Assembly (NCBI GenBank): GCA_902786515.1
Contig: CADADA010000018.1
Coordinates: 16,287 to 80,286, forward strand
Origin: an uncultured Lachnospiraceae bacterium
GTDB lineage: Bacteria; Bacillota; Clostridia; Lachnospirales; Lachnospiraceae
Length of the DNA: 64,000 nucleotides
Direction of reading: 5' to 3'
In this document: piece by piece, positions 18,941 through 29,044 of the stretch
Layout of the letters: each line of letters opens with the position of its first letter
How positions within the stretch are numbered: position 1 is the stretch's first letter
Position numbers and translations under genes: made by a program
Notes under the pieces: model-generated
The model's input: only the letters and a program-made list of their open reading frames with translations
Told to the model about the DNA's origin: nothing
Databases searched by the model: none

Positions 18941-20293
18941 TCAGAGTAAACTGCCGTATTCTTTTTGAAATATGGACTGATATTTGGTGAAGTCTAACTC
19001 CAGTGTTTTATTACATTTTTGTTCATGCAGACACCACGGGAATGACTGGTTTGCAACTACGACAGAATATCCTTTTTTTTGAAATTCCATACTCTGTGAC
19101 ATATCATAATAATGCCAGCCGTCAAATAAATCTTCTCTCCAAGGAATGTCGTATTGTGTTGCCAGAAATACACCGTCTAATACACACACATTTTTATATG
19201 GTTCACTAAATGGATTTGTAAGGGTGTGTTCTCTTGTAATAACAGTGTCCTGATAGATATTGCGATAATCATCTATTCCGTTGCTTTCCCACCATATAAA
19301 GCTTTTAGGCATGGTCTGTACACCGGCTACTCCTACCATGCCGATTGAGGGTGTTTTGAATATGTTTAATAATTCATAAAGCAGGTTTTGATTAATTAGC
19401 ATGGTATCCTGATGAATGTATATTTTATATTTGGCATTTGTCTGATTACATCCGATATTGTAAGCCTCTGTCATAGAAGCAGCATTACGTATAGGATGAA
19501 TGGTCAACTGACAATTCTTTGGAATGTGCAGGTGGTTAATATAATACAGACATTCTACATACATATTCTCGTCAGAGACAGCAGTGATAACCGCAAAATC
19601 ACCATCAGAATGAGTAACCTCCGCAATATTTGTTGATGGAATTGAGTAAAATTCATTTTTTGCATTATTTGACAGTTTTTTAAAGTATTGATAATCTGAA
19701 TCTCTGTTCTGGTTTTTAAAAAAGTTCATTAATTTCGTATAAACAATTGATGGAGAAAAGCAGGTTTTTTGTATCATGTAGTTAATTACATCAGGGGATA
19801 TGCTATGTTTATCAATAAAATCTGTCAAATCAGCTCCATCTGAAACGTTCATTTCACTTCTACGAATTAAAAATTTTAATGTGTAATATTCGGATTTTAT
19901 TGAATCCAATGTTATATTACGTGAAGGATATGGTTTTTCATTTTTTTTGACATCAAAAAGCATAATGGACAGCCAATGATATATAATACAGTTGTCATTA
20001 TCTATCCATTTCGCAAAATCCAAGCTTTCAAAGAGGTGGGTAAGGCATATAAGACAGTACTCTGTTTGACCTTGCCTGATCCATGCAATGAATTGTTCTT
20101 TTAGCTCGTCATTTAATTTTGAAAAGTTAAACGTGATTTTCTGCTGATAGGATTGCAGATAGTTTTCAAGAGTCACACTGCTACCGGAATCTGCGTATCG
20201 TAATGCTTCAAGATACATCGTATATGCCAAAAGATATTTTCCATGTTCTTCTAACCCGTTTCCAACAATTAAATAGTTTTCAAAAGTATTCAT
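18941..20293 (-). CDS. TPR-like/StrF-like glycosyltransferase fusion
   Basis: The ATG at 20293 has AGGAG 9 bases upstream; the open frame extends to 20347. 450 residues. The N-terminal 210 residues are helical (YLIVGNGLEEHGKYLLAYTM, a TPR-like repeat). The C-terminal half is the StrF-like transferase: FAVITAVSDENMYVECLYY, NAASMTEAYNIGC, KYKIYIHQDTMLI, then LDGVFLATQYDIPWRED and FPWCLHEQ. It is the fused counterpart of the split pair at 12504-13854. The minus-strand orientation within an otherwise plus-strand locus is shared with that pair. Confidence 0.8.
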   Translation of the reverse strand: MNTFENYLIVGNGLEEHGKYLLAYTMYLEALRYADSGSSVTLENYLQSYQQKITFNFSKLNDELKEQFIAWIRQGQTEYCLICLTHLFESLDFAKWIDNDNCIIYHWLSIMLFDVKKNEKPYPSRNITLDSIKSEYYTLKFLIRRSEMNVSDGADLTDFIDKHSISPDVINYMIQKTCFSPSIVYTKLMNFFKNQNRDSDYQYFKKLSNNAKNEFYSIPSTNIAEVTHSDGDFAVITAVSDENMYVECLYYINHLHIPKNCQLTIHPIRNAASMTEAYNIGCNQTNAKYKIYIHQDTMLINQNLLYELLNIFKTPSIGMVGVAGVQTMPKSFIWWESNGIDDYRNIYQDTVITREHTLTNPFSEPYKNVCVLDGVFLATQYDIPWREDLFDGWHYYDMSQSMEFQKKGYSVVVANQSFPWCLHEQKCNKTLELDFTKYQSIFQKEYGSLL

Positions 20294-20404
20294 ACGTCTG
20301 TTCTCCTGATATACCGATTGGAGGATAATATGTTTAAAGTATAGCATAATTATAGGGAAAAATAAAGGGATTTGGAAGATAATATGTTAATCTGTGGGAT
20401 TGTG

Positions 20405-20413
20405 TGATATAAT
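20405..20413 (+). promoter_or_regulatory. Extended -10 promoter element before the 20452 gene
   Basis: TGATATAAT stands 38 bases before the ATG at 20452 in the divergent gap between the minus-strand fusion gene and this gene. No convincing -35 was found. Confidence 0.45.
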
Positions 20414-20451
20414 TGGTACTAGATGGTGAACGTATTTTGGGAGGAAGAAAC

Positions 20452-22176
20452 ATGTATGAGGACATTATTGAGAAGATTCAGATAGAACGGTGGGAGGAGG
20501 CACGACTGTTGTTGCTTCAGGTATCACAGACAGATGATATATCTTGTATTCTAAATGCTACAGTAGATTTTCATTTTGGGGAATGGGAGTCGATGTTTAA
20601 GTGGCTTGAAAAAGGCATCAGATGTAATCCTGATAATGCAGAATTGTATTTGCTTCTTGGAAATTATTATGAAGAAAAAAATGTGAATCAGGCATATTTA
20701 TGTTATGAAATGGCATTGTCATTATGTAAAGAACAGAAAGATTATGACACAATTATGGCATACTTGAATAATTTGTCTGAGAGTTTTAGGGTGGATGTAA
20801 AGCCGTATTCGTATATAATCATTTCTTATAACAGTTTGAAAAAAACGAAGGACTGTATTGAAAGTATAAGAAAAAATGATATAGAGGGAACTTATGAAAT
20901 TATTGTTGTGGATAACGCATCTTCAGATGGCTCAAGGGAATGGCTTTTAGAATATAAAAATGAGTCGGATATAAAGATTATGTGCAATGAGGAAAATCGG
21001 GGATTTCCAATTGCATGTAATCAGGGAATTAAGATGGCAGAGCCTGAAAATGACATTTTTTTGTTGAATAATGATGCCATTGTGACACCAAAATCCGTGT
21101 TTTGGCTGAGAATGGGATTATACAGTGATGAAAATGTGGGAGTGACGGGAAGTGTGTCAAATTGTGCAGGAAATCATCAGGCGGTATTTATAGAAGAGCA
21201 TACCATGGAGAAGTTTGAAGAATACGCGTTTTCTAACAATGTGCTGATGGAAAGTCCGTATGAGATGAAAGTATATCTTATTGGATTTGCCATGATGATA
21301 AAAAGAAAGGCATTAGATGAGGTTGGCCTGTTAGATACACGTTTTACACCAGGAACTTTTGAGGATGTTGATTATGGAGTCAGGATGAATCAGGCATCGT
21401 GGAAAGTGATGCTGTGTAAAAATAGTTTTATCATACACATGAGTAAGGATAATGAAAATACCTGGTATAAAGTATATGGCATAAATAAAAATAAATTCAA
21501 GGAAAAATGGGGGATGGATGTGAGTTATTACTCACATGCGAGAGAAGACATTATAGAGCTTATACAACGTGAAAAAAATGAGAAATTTAATGTTTTGGAA
21601 GTGGGATGCGGCATGGGAGCTACATTATCAAGGATTAGCTCTGAGTGGAAGTATGCTACAGTGAAGGGAATCGAAATATCCGATGAGGTAGCCAGAATAG
21701 GACAGAATATCACGGATATTACAATTGGAAATATAGAAGAGATGAAGATAGATTATCCACAGGGAGAGTTCGATTATATTATTCTTGCGGATGTGTTAGA
21801 GCATATCCATAATCCTATTGCTGTTTTGGAAAAATTAAAGGGCTATCTTAAGCAGGATGGATGTTTTTTGTTCAGTATACCGAATATTGCCCATTTTTCT
21901 GTTATATGGCCCTTAATAAATGGAAGGTTTGACTATCAGAATGAGGGACTTTTAGATAGGACTCATGTTCATTTTTTTACTTTGGAAAGCATAAAAGGAA
22001 TAATACAGGAATTGAATATGGATATTAAGTTTCTGGCTTATTTAAAATCTAACGATAGCGACAAGCCGGAAAATTTAGAGATAGTAAATCGACTGACTGA
22101 ACTCACAGGTTCACCGGAAGACAAATATAACTTTATGGCATATCAATACATTTTAAAAGTTGGAAACCGTAAATAA
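20452..22176 (+). CDS. GT2 glycosyltransferase-SAM methyltransferase fusion with TPR-like start
   Basis: The ATG at 20452 follows GGGAGG and is preferred over the ATG at 20413, giving 574 residues. Residues 1-100 carry TPR-like helices (LEKGIRCNPDNAELYLLLG). Residues about 118-340 are a rhamnosyltransferase-like GT2 (SYIIISYNSLKKTKDCI, VVDNASSDGSREWL, FLLNNDAI, EDVDYGVR). Residues about 379-560 are a methyltransferase (VLEVGCGMGAT, DYIILADVLEHIHNP). Such fusions add and then methylate a sugar on flagellin or cell-surface glycan. It precedes the legionaminic acid genes by 33 bases. Confidence 0.85.
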   Translation: MYEDIIEKIQIERWEEARLLLLQVSQTDDISCILNATVDFHFGEWESMFKWLEKGIRCNPDNAELYLLLGNYYEEKNVNQAYLCYEMALSLCKEQKDYDTIMAYLNNLSESFRVDVKPYSYIIISYNSLKKTKDCIESIRKNDIEGTYEIIVVDNASSDGSREWLLEYKNESDIKIMCNEENRGFPIACNQGIKMAEPENDIFLLNNDAIVTPKSVFWLRMGLYSDENVGVTGSVSNCAGNHQAVFIEEHTMEKFEEYAFSNNVLMESPYEMKVYLIGFAMMIKRKALDEVGLLDTRFTPGTFEDVDYGVRMNQASWKVMLCKNSFIIHMSKDNENTWYKVYGINKNKFKEKWGMDVSYYSHAREDIIELIQREKNEKFNVLEVGCGMGATLSRISSEWKYATVKGIEISDEVARIGQNITDITIGNIEEMKIDYPQGEFDYIILADVLEHIHNPIAVLEKLKGYLKQDGCFLFSIPNIAHFSVIWPLINGRFDYQNEGLLDRTHVHFFTLESIKGIIQELNMDIKFLAYLKSNDSDKPENLEIVNRLTELTGSPEDKYNFMAYQYILKVGNRK

Positions 22177-22209
22177 TAAAGAAATACAATACATTTTAAG
22201 GAGTCAGAT

Positions 22210-23418
22210 ATGTTTAATCTCGAACAGTTTATTGCAAAATATGTAACAAAGAGACCGGAGTCAATGTTTCTTAAAGATATAGAGAATAACAGAAAAGTGC
22301 TTAAAGAAAAAATAGAAGGGAAGTCCGTACTTGTAATCGGAGGTGCTGGAAGTATAGGCTCATCTTTTATTAAGGCTGTTCTTCCATTTAAACCTTCGTC
22401 ACTTGTAGTGGCAGATACCAATGAAAATACACTTGCTGAGCTTACAAGGGATTTGCGTTCGACAAAAGATATGTATATGCCGGAAGAGTACATTACATAT
22501 CCGATGGACTTTGCCTCACCTGTCTTTAAGAAAATGTTTATCAGGCACAAGGGATTTGATATTGTCGGAAATTTTTCGGCACATAAGCATGTAAGGTCGG
22601 AAAAAGATATTTATTCTGTAGAAGCACTTCTTCAAAATAATATTCTCCATGCAAAGGAATTACTGGATTTACTTGCACAGTTTCCGCCGGAGGAGTATTT
22701 TTGTGTATCAACAGATAAGGCGGCAAATCCGGTAAATATTATGGGAGCATCAAAAAGAATTATGGAAGATTTGATTTTCAGTTATTCAGATAAGTTCCCT
22801 GTAAAGACAGCGCGCTTTGCAAATGTTGCATTTTCAAATGGTTCGCTTCCTTTTGGATTTTTGGAGAGAATTAAAAAGCAGCAGCCATTGTCAGCACCTT
22901 CGGATGTGTTGCGATATTTTGTATCACCGGAAGAATCAGGGCAGATTTGTATGCTGTCATGTATGTTAGGTGAAAATCGTGCTATATTCTTCCCAAAGCT
23001 TGAAGAGGCACAGATGATGACGTTTGATGCTATCGGAACAAAGCTTTTGGAGGAACATGGATATGAAGTGCTTATGTGTGATTCTGATGAAGAAGCGATA
23101 GAAAAGGCACAGGCATTAAAAGAAGGAAGTCGGGTCTATCCTGTACATTATGCTGTGTCGGATACCTCCGGAGAAAAGGCATTTGAAGAATTTGTAACGG
23201 AGAGTGAAACTGCGGATATGAATCGGTTTTCTTCACTGGGAGTGATTACAGGTAAAGCAATTCCAAATCAGGAAAAACTTGAGGCATTTTTGGAACAATT
23301 GCAGAATGTATTTGAAAAAGATGAGACGAGTAAAGAAGAGGTCGTGGATATGATAAAAGAATACCTGCCTAATTTTGAACATATTGAAACTGGCAGGTCA
23401 CTTGACAGCAAAATGTAA
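22210..23418 (+). CDS. legB: Nucleotide-sugar 4,6-dehydratase, LegB-like
   Basis: 402 residues, AAGGAG before the ATG. VLVIGGAGSIGSSF is the cofactor motif; NFSAHKHVRSEKD and VSTDKAANPVNIMGASKR are diagnostic of the membrane-free FlaA1/LegB group, where Met replaces the usual catalytic Tyr. It is longer than PseB (about 330). In the legionaminic pathway LegB acts on GDP-GlcNAc. The order legB, legC, ptmE that follows supports this assignment over a generic UDP-GlcNAc dehydratase. Confidence 0.82.
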   Translation: MFNLEQFIAKYVTKRPESMFLKDIENNRKVLKEKIEGKSVLVIGGAGSIGSSFIKAVLPFKPSSLVVADTNENTLAELTRDLRSTKDMYMPEEYITYPMDFASPVFKKMFIRHKGFDIVGNFSAHKHVRSEKDIYSVEALLQNNILHAKELLDLLAQFPPEEYFCVSTDKAANPVNIMGASKRIMEDLIFSYSDKFPVKTARFANVAFSNGSLPFGFLERIKKQQPLSAPSDVLRYFVSPEESGQICMLSCMLGENRAIFFPKLEEAQMMTFDAIGTKLLEEHGYEVLMCDSDEEAIEKAQALKEGSRVYPVHYAVSDTSGEKAFEEFVTESETADMNRFSSLGVITGKAIPNQEKLEAFLEQLQNVFEKDETSKEEVVDMIKEYLPNFEHIETGRSLDSKM

Positions 23419-23441
23419 ATGCATACGGAATGGAGATTAAT

Positions 23442-24620
23442 ATGGATAGATTTATTCCGCTTTCAATACCAAATTTTGAAGGCAATGAAAGAAAATACGT
23501 GGATGATGCACTAAAGCAGGGCTGGGTTTCTACGGGCGGTGCTTATATTACAAAACTGGAAGAACAGATGGCAGAGTTTTTACATACTGACAATGTGGCG
23601 GCATGTCAGAGTGGAACATCAGCACTCCATTTATCATTAATTGAAGCAGGAGTCCTTCCGGGAGATACGGTTATTGTACCGGCACTTACGTTTATAGCTG
23701 CTGTAAATCCGGTAAAGTATCAGTTTGCAAATCCGGTCTTTATGGATTGTGATGAAAGTCTTTGCATAGATCCGCTAAAGCTTAGGAGTTTTTGTGAAGA
23801 TGAATGTGAGTTTGATGGTGAATCACTTATTTATAAAGAGAGTGTAGTAAAGGCAGTCGTTGTTGTTCATGTATTTGGAAATATGGCAGATATGGAAGCA
23901 ATCATGGATATTGCGGGAAAGTATCATATAAAGGTAGTTGAGGATGCAACGGAAGCATTGGGGACATGCTATACGGATGGAAAATACGTAGGAAAATTTG
24001 CAGGGACTATAGGAGATTTTGGTGCATACAGCTTTAATGGTAACAAGATTATCACTACAGGCGGAGGCGGAGCGGTAACATCAAACAAAGCCGAAACGGT
24101 GGACCATTTGCGTTTTTTATCTACACAGGCAAAAACAGATTCACATTTCTATGTGCACGATGAGATTGGATACAATTATCGTATGACAAATCTGCAGGCG
24201 GCTCTCGGGGTAGCACAGATGGAAGAACTGCCGGAGTTTATTGACAGAAAGCAAAAAAATTACAGGCAGTACGAAAAAGAGTTTGAGGGTTATCCGTTTG
24301 TAAAATTATTATCATTTAGAAAAGGCACGTTATCCAATAAATGGTTTTATTCACTGGAAATAGACAGAGACAAAGTTTCAGTGCCAATGAGGGATATTAT
24401 TTTAGCATTAGAAAAAAAGGGAATACAGACAAGGGCAATATGGGGACTGATTCATCTTCAAAAACCTTATGTTAATGAGGATACATACCGTATAGAAAAA
24501 GCGGTTTACTATGCGTCTTCCATATTGAATATTCCGTGTAGTACACAGATTACTTCTGAAGAGATAAGTATTGTAAGTAATGAGATAAAAAGACTGTTAG
24601 AGGAGCTTGCGAATGTATAA
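23442..24620 (+). CDS. legC: LegC-like PLP aminotransferase
   Basis: The ATG at 23442 follows GGAG and is preferred to that at 23430, giving 392 residues. This is a DegT/DnrJ/EryC1 family aminotransferase: CQSGTSALHLSLIEAGV, VEDATEALG with the PLP-contacting Asp, and FNGNKIITTGGGG with the PLP lysine. The insert around residues 125-145 and the LegC-type start (FIPLSIPNFEGNE) fit the 4-aminotransferase that follows LegB. Its end overlaps the next gene by 8 bases. Confidence 0.86.
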   Translation: MDRFIPLSIPNFEGNERKYVDDALKQGWVSTGGAYITKLEEQMAEFLHTDNVAACQSGTSALHLSLIEAGVLPGDTVIVPALTFIAAVNPVKYQFANPVFMDCDESLCIDPLKLRSFCEDECEFDGESLIYKESVVKAVVVVHVFGNMADMEAIMDIAGKYHIKVVEDATEALGTCYTDGKYVGKFAGTIGDFGAYSFNGNKIITTGGGGAVTSNKAETVDHLRFLSTQAKTDSHFYVHDEIGYNYRMTNLQAALGVAQMEELPEFIDRKQKNYRQYEKEFEGYPFVKLLSFRKGTLSNKWFYSLEIDRDKVSVPMRDIILALEKKGIQTRAIWGLIHLQKPYVNEDTYRIEKAVYYASSILNIPCSTQITSEEISIVSNEIKRLLEELANV

Positions 24621-25662
24621 TAAAGAGATTGAAAAATTGATTGGTCCTAATAAACTGACCGTAGTGGAGGCGATGCGAAGTATTGATAAAAATGCCTGCG
24701 GTATTTTATTCATTGTGGATGAGAATGAAAAACTGATTGGATGTGTTACGGACGGAGATATAAGACGTTATCTTCTTGCAGGAGGTAAGCTTGAGGATAG
24801 TATAGAAAAAGCAGTTAATAAAAAAATTAAGAAAGCAAAAACACTTGATTCGGCAAGACGTTTATTTGATCAGAGAAATTATATTGCCATACCCATAGTG
24901 GATTCAAAAGGAGTTATCATAGATGTATATCTTGGAGAGGATACTTATGTAAAGCCAAAGGCTCCTCTTAATATTCCGGTTGTTATAAACGCAGGCGGGC
25001 GTGGAACTAGGCTAGACCCTTTTACCAGAGTTCTGCCAAAACCACTTATTCCGGTGGGTGAACTTCCAATCATCGAGCATATTATGAAGCAGTTTCAGGG
25101 ATATGCCTGTGAGGATTTTCATGTTATTGTAAATTACAAACGTGAACTTATAAAAGCATATTTTCATGAAAATGAAAATCGTTATCAGATAAAATGGTAT
25201 GATGAAGAACAACCACTTGGAACAGGGGGAGGCTTAAGTCTTTTAAAGGGAAAGATGAATGAGACTTTCTTTTTCACGAATTGTGATAACCTTTTGACTG
25301 CAAATTATAATAGTATGTTAAAGTTCCATCGTGAAAATCATAATGTTATTACCATGATATGTGCTTACAGAAATCTATCGATTCCATATGGTGTTGTGGA
25401 TATGGGTGTAAATGGTACGATAGAGGGAATGAGGGAAAAGCCGATGCTATCTTTCTTGACGAATACGGGAATATACATTGTTGAGCCAGAGGTGCTTGAT
25501 GATATCGAAGATGGAGTGGCGATAGGATTTCCTGATATTTTGGAGGGGCAGAGAAAAAAAGGAAAGAATGTAGCAGTATTTCCGGTAAGTGAAAATGACT
25601 GGATGGATATGGGACAGTTTTCGGAGCTTGAGAAAATGAGGAAGAAGTTATATGGAGATTAG
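24613..25662 (+). CDS. ptmE: CBS-domain sugar-1-phosphate guanylyltransferase, PtmE-like
   Basis: The ATG at 24613 has AGGAG 7 bases upstream, inside the end of legC. 349 residues. Residues 1-115 are a tandem CBS pair (GILFIVDENEKLIGCVTDGD and IAIPIVDSKGVIID). Residues 120-349 are a nucleotidyltransferase: NAGGRGTRLDPFT, then LPKPLIPVGELPI, FTNCDNLL. PtmE in Campylobacter has this same architecture and makes GDP-glucosamine, the entry to GDP-linked legionaminic acid synthesis. Confidence 0.85.
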   Translation: MYNKEIEKLIGPNKLTVVEAMRSIDKNACGILFIVDENEKLIGCVTDGDIRRYLLAGGKLEDSIEKAVNKKIKKAKTLDSARRLFDQRNYIAIPIVDSKGVIIDVYLGEDTYVKPKAPLNIPVVINAGGRGTRLDPFTRVLPKPLIPVGELPIIEHIMKQFQGYACEDFHVIVNYKRELIKAYFHENENRYQIKWYDEEQPLGTGGGLSLLKGKMNETFFFTNCDNLLTANYNSMLKFHRENHNVITMICAYRNLSIPYGVVDMGVNGTIEGMREKPMLSFLTNTGIYIVEPEVLDDIEDGVAIGFPDILEGQRKKGKNVAVFPVSENDWMDMGQFSELEKMRKKLYGD

Positions 25663-25664
25663 AT

Positions 25665-26726
25665 ATGGAATTGGGAAGTGAATATCATCTTTCATTATCC
25701 AGCTTATGCAAAGCAGATTATGATTTGTTTCAGTATTTATCTGAGTTTGAGACCGTTAGATTTTATGATAGTGGAAGAAGTGCAATTAAGGTTGTATCAG
25801 CAGCTTTAGATAGAAGCGAAAGGGTTCTTTTGCCGGAATTTATCTGTGAATCTGTTATAAATTGTTTTGATGGTGACAGTATTGATTTTTACCATTTAAA
25901 TTCTGATTTTAGTGTTGATATAGAGAGTTTAAAAAATAAAATGACAAAATCCACAAGATTAATATTTCTCATGCATTATTTTGGTGCCGTGCAACCTAAG
26001 AATGTTTTGAGCGAAATAAGAAGTCTCGCGGAGAAAAATTCGTGTATCGTTCTTGAAGATACAACACACAGTATTTTTTCAGCTAAGAGAACTATAGGGG
26101 ATTATGTTGTGGCAAGCGTAAGAAAATGGATGCCTATTGCCGGCGGTGGGGTATTGTATACTCTGAGTGATAAATTGGACTTAGGAAACGCCACATATAA
26201 AAAAGATTGTGATAATAAACGTTTGACAGGAATGGTTATGAAAGATTTATTTCTACATCAAGGATTAGAATGTAACAAGGAATACAGAGAGATATTTAAA
26301 ATGTGTGAGGAGAGTCTTGATGAAAGGATAGATATATTTCAGATTTCAGATTTTTCAAGGTTTATTATATCCTGTATGGATATTCATGATATCATTGCGA
26401 GACGTCAGTCAAATTACAGGTACTTGTTGGAAAGACTTAGGAAAATTAAGCTGTCACCTGAGGTTGAGTTTGAGAAAACAGAGTGTCCGCTGGTGCTTCC
26501 TGTCCGGATTAAAAATCGCGATGCGGTAAGACATTTGTTGATGGAACACAAGGTGTACTGTGCTGTTCATTGGCCGTTTGATGGGTTAATGCAGGAGGAT
26601 AGAAATTTTGCAAAGAAAAATGCAGAAGAATTAATATCTTTGCCGATAGACCAAAGATATAGTGAAAAAGATATGGATTATTTAGCAGACGTGCTTGCGG
26701 AATGCAGAGGAGAAATCATATGTTAA
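25665..26726 (+). CDS. DegT-family PLP-dependent enzyme (second, divergent)
   Basis: 353 residues. YDSGRSAIKVVSAAL, LPEFICESVINC, LEDTTHSIFS (PLP-binding Asp) and SVRKWMPIAGGG (likely PLP lysine in RKW) mark a fold-type I aminotransferase of the DegT group, but the sequence is far from LegC. It is positioned between ptmE and the FemAB-like gene and overlaps the latter by 7 bases, so it belongs to the same operon. It may aminate an extra position or make an unusual acyl donor. Not part of the standard legionaminic pathway. Confidence 0.75.
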   Translation: MELGSEYHLSLSSLCKADYDLFQYLSEFETVRFYDSGRSAIKVVSAALDRSERVLLPEFICESVINCFDGDSIDFYHLNSDFSVDIESLKNKMTKSTRLIFLMHYFGAVQPKNVLSEIRSLAEKNSCIVLEDTTHSIFSAKRTIGDYVVASVRKWMPIAGGGVLYTLSDKLDLGNATYKKDCDNKRLTGMVMKDLFLHQGLECNKEYREIFKMCEESLDERIDIFQISDFSRFIISCMDIHDIIARRQSNYRYLLERLRKIKLSPEVEFEKTECPLVLPVRIKNRDAVRHLLMEHKVYCAVHWPFDGLMQEDRNFAKKNAEELISLPIDQRYSEKDMDYLADVLAECRGEIIC

Positions 26727-27772
26727 ATGTGTATACAATTAAAGATAGAGATAAGTGGAATGATATTGTAAAATCATTTAGAAATTGGGATGTATATTAT
26801 TTATATGAGTATGCACATTCCTTTATGATTCATGGAGATGGAGAACCACTGCTGATAGATTATGCAGATGAGGAGTCACATGTTTGTTATGTGGTAATGC
26901 AATCTGATATTGCTTCATCAGGAAAATTTGAAAATTTACTTGAAAAGAATACATATTTTGATTGGGAAACACCGTATGGATATGGAGGACCTTTGTCAGA
27001 TTCAATGGTTTCTGAGAAGTCTCAAAATCTGTTTTTGGCTGAATTATCAGAGTATTGTAAGGAAAATGGAGTTGTTTCACAATTTGTGAGATTTCATCCG
27101 GTGCTTGGTAATGATAAGTTAGTTCCAAAGGTGATAGAACCACGGTATCTTAGAGATACAATATACATTGATACATCCTCAGAAGCATTGATTATGCAGA
27201 ATATGGATACAAAAAACAGAAATATGGTTAGAAAAGCTGTAAAAAATGGTGTGACTATAGAGGAAAGACCTGTTGAGGATTACAAGGATTTTATTTCTAT
27301 GTATGAGCAAACGATGTTGCGGGATAATGCGGACGAGTACTATATGTTTGATGACGAATATTTTAAGTCACAGTCACAGCTGAGTGAATATGCCTCTCTT
27401 TTTTATGCTGTAAGAAATGGCAGGAGAATATCGGGCGCGATTATGTATTATAACAATAGGTTTATGCATTATCATCTATCAGGTACGTTTGCGGAGGAAC
27501 GGTCATATTCACCGGGAAATTTGCTGTTGTATGAGGCTGCATGCAGGGCTTCAAAAATGGGTATTAGTAAGTTCCATCTGGGAGGAGGAATAGAGCCCGA
27601 TGATAGTTTGTTTAGTTTTAAGAAGAAGTTCAACAAGAATGGAAGACTGCCATTTGTAGTAGGAAGAACTATTTTCAATGAAAACGGTTATGAAGACTTG
27701 ATGAAGTTAAGAAAGCAGGCAGATGAAAAATTTGATATTCATAATAACAGGATGATACAATACCGCAGGTAA
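26720..27772 (+). CDS. FemAB/GNAT-like aminoacyl- or acyltransferase
   Basis: The ATG at 26720 has AGAGGAG upstream and overlaps the previous stop. 350 residues with the double-GNAT layout of the FemX/FemAB family: residues about 165-200 TKNRNMVRKAVKNGVTIEE, residues about 225-270 with YYMFDDEYF and SGAIMYYNNRFMHYHLSG, and SPGNLLLYEAACRASKMG with FHLGGG near the C-terminus. These enzymes transfer amino acids from tRNA or acyl-CoA to amino groups. No LegH-type acetyltransferase is visible in the operon, so this protein may supply the N-acyl group in its place. The donor is unknown. Confidence 0.72.
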   Translation: MLNVYTIKDRDKWNDIVKSFRNWDVYYLYEYAHSFMIHGDGEPLLIDYADEESHVCYVVMQSDIASSGKFENLLEKNTYFDWETPYGYGGPLSDSMVSEKSQNLFLAELSEYCKENGVVSQFVRFHPVLGNDKLVPKVIEPRYLRDTIYIDTSSEALIMQNMDTKNRNMVRKAVKNGVTIEERPVEDYKDFISMYEQTMLRDNADEYYMFDDEYFKSQSQLSEYASLFYAVRNGRRISGAIMYYNNRFMHYHLSGTFAEERSYSPGNLLLYEAACRASKMGISKFHLGGGIEPDDSLFSFKKKFNKNGRLPFVVGRTIFNENGYEDLMKLRKQADEKFDIHNNRMIQYRR

Positions 27773-27794
27773 TGTGTTGAAGGGTGAAAGGTGA

Positions 27795-28979
27795 ATGGAT
27801 GATATGAAATATAAAGTGTGTGTTATTACGGGGACAAGGGCTGATTATGGTTTGTTGAGAAACCTTATTTTCAGATTGTATAATAATCACAAAATAGATT
27901 TCAGGCTGGTTGTGACAGGAAGTCACTTGAGCAGTGAATTTGGAAACACTCAGGATGAAATTATAAAAGATGGCATTGAAAGTTATATTAAGATTCCTAT
28001 TCTGCTGGAGGATGATTCAAAAGCAGGAATGGCAAAAGCAACGGGAGATGCCATGATAAAGTTTGCAGAATATTTTAATAATGAATCCCCGGATTTATTG
28101 ATTGTGTTAGGTGACAGGTATGAGATTTTAGCTGCTGCGATTGCTGCAAGAATGTGTGGAATTGCAATTGCACATTTATCTGGTGGTGATGTAACAGAGG
28201 GAGCAGTTGACGATGCAATTCGTCATGCAATTACTAAGATGAGTGAGTTGCATTTTCCAGGATGCGAACAGTCTGCCAGGCGGCTTATTCAGATGGGTGA
28301 ACAACCTGAAAATGTATATAATGTGGGAGAACCAGGGGTTGAAAATTGTTTGAAACTGCAAACGTTAAGCAGACAAGAGCTGGAGAAAAATCTCAATTTT
28401 AAATATATAACAAAACATTATTGTGTGGTAACATTTCATCCGGTTACGATGGAGAATAATACGGGTATCTGTCAAGTGGAAGAATTGATAAAAGCTATGG
28501 ATTCCATACCGGACATGGGATATATCGTAACAATGGCAAATGCGGATGCCGGAGGCAGGGCTATTAATGATCACTGGCTTCAGGAACAAAAAAAACATGA
28601 AAATTGGCTGGTGGTACCCTCTTTGGGCGTGGTGCGTTATCTTTCGGCGGTAAGATATGCCAGGGCTGTTATTGGCAATTCTTCAAGTGGAATTGTGGAA
28701 GCTCCTGCGTTGGGCATCCCGACTGTCAATATCGGAGACAGACAAAAAGGGAGAATGATTGCAGATAGTGTGTTGTGCTGTGAACCGGTGTGTGACAGTA
28801 TTGAAACTGCAATAAAGAGAGCAATTTCTGAAGAATTTCATATCTTGGCAGAAAATGTTTTTTCACCTTTCGGGGATGGAACGACATCAGAGCAGATTGA
28901 GAAAATTATTTTGGAATATTTGGAAGGCAATAAATTAAAAAAAGAAAAACAATTCTTTGATATTGATTTTAAAAATTAG
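27795..28979 (+). CDS. legG: Hydrolysing NDP-sugar 2-epimerase, LegG/NeuC-like
   Basis: 394 residues. VCVITGTRADYGLLRNLI is the NeuC/LegG signature start; VLGDRYEILAAAIAA, AHLSGGDVTEGAVDD and IGNSSSGIVEAPALG are the UDP-binding and catalytic segments of the two-domain GT-B-like fold. Hydrolysing epimerases of this kind release the 6-deoxy di-N-acyl-mannosamine used by the synthase two genes downstream. AAGGTGA precedes the ATG. Confidence 0.88.
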   Translation: MDDMKYKVCVITGTRADYGLLRNLIFRLYNNHKIDFRLVVTGSHLSSEFGNTQDEIIKDGIESYIKIPILLEDDSKAGMAKATGDAMIKFAEYFNNESPDLLIVLGDRYEILAAAIAARMCGIAIAHLSGGDVTEGAVDDAIRHAITKMSELHFPGCEQSARRLIQMGEQPENVYNVGEPGVENCLKLQTLSRQELEKNLNFKYITKHYCVVTFHPVTMENNTGICQVEELIKAMDSIPDMGYIVTMANADAGGRAINDHWLQEQKKHENWLVVPSLGVVRYLSAVRYARAVIGNSSSGIVEAPALGIPTVNIGDRQKGRMIADSVLCCEPVCDSIETAIKRAISEEFHILAENVFSPFGDGTTSEQIEKIILEYLEGNKLKKEKQFFDIDFKN

Positions 28980-29044
28980 CTGTTATCATTGCGTGATGTC
29001 AGTAATTATAAATCGATTTATTACGTGTAAGGAGAGTGTCTTAT

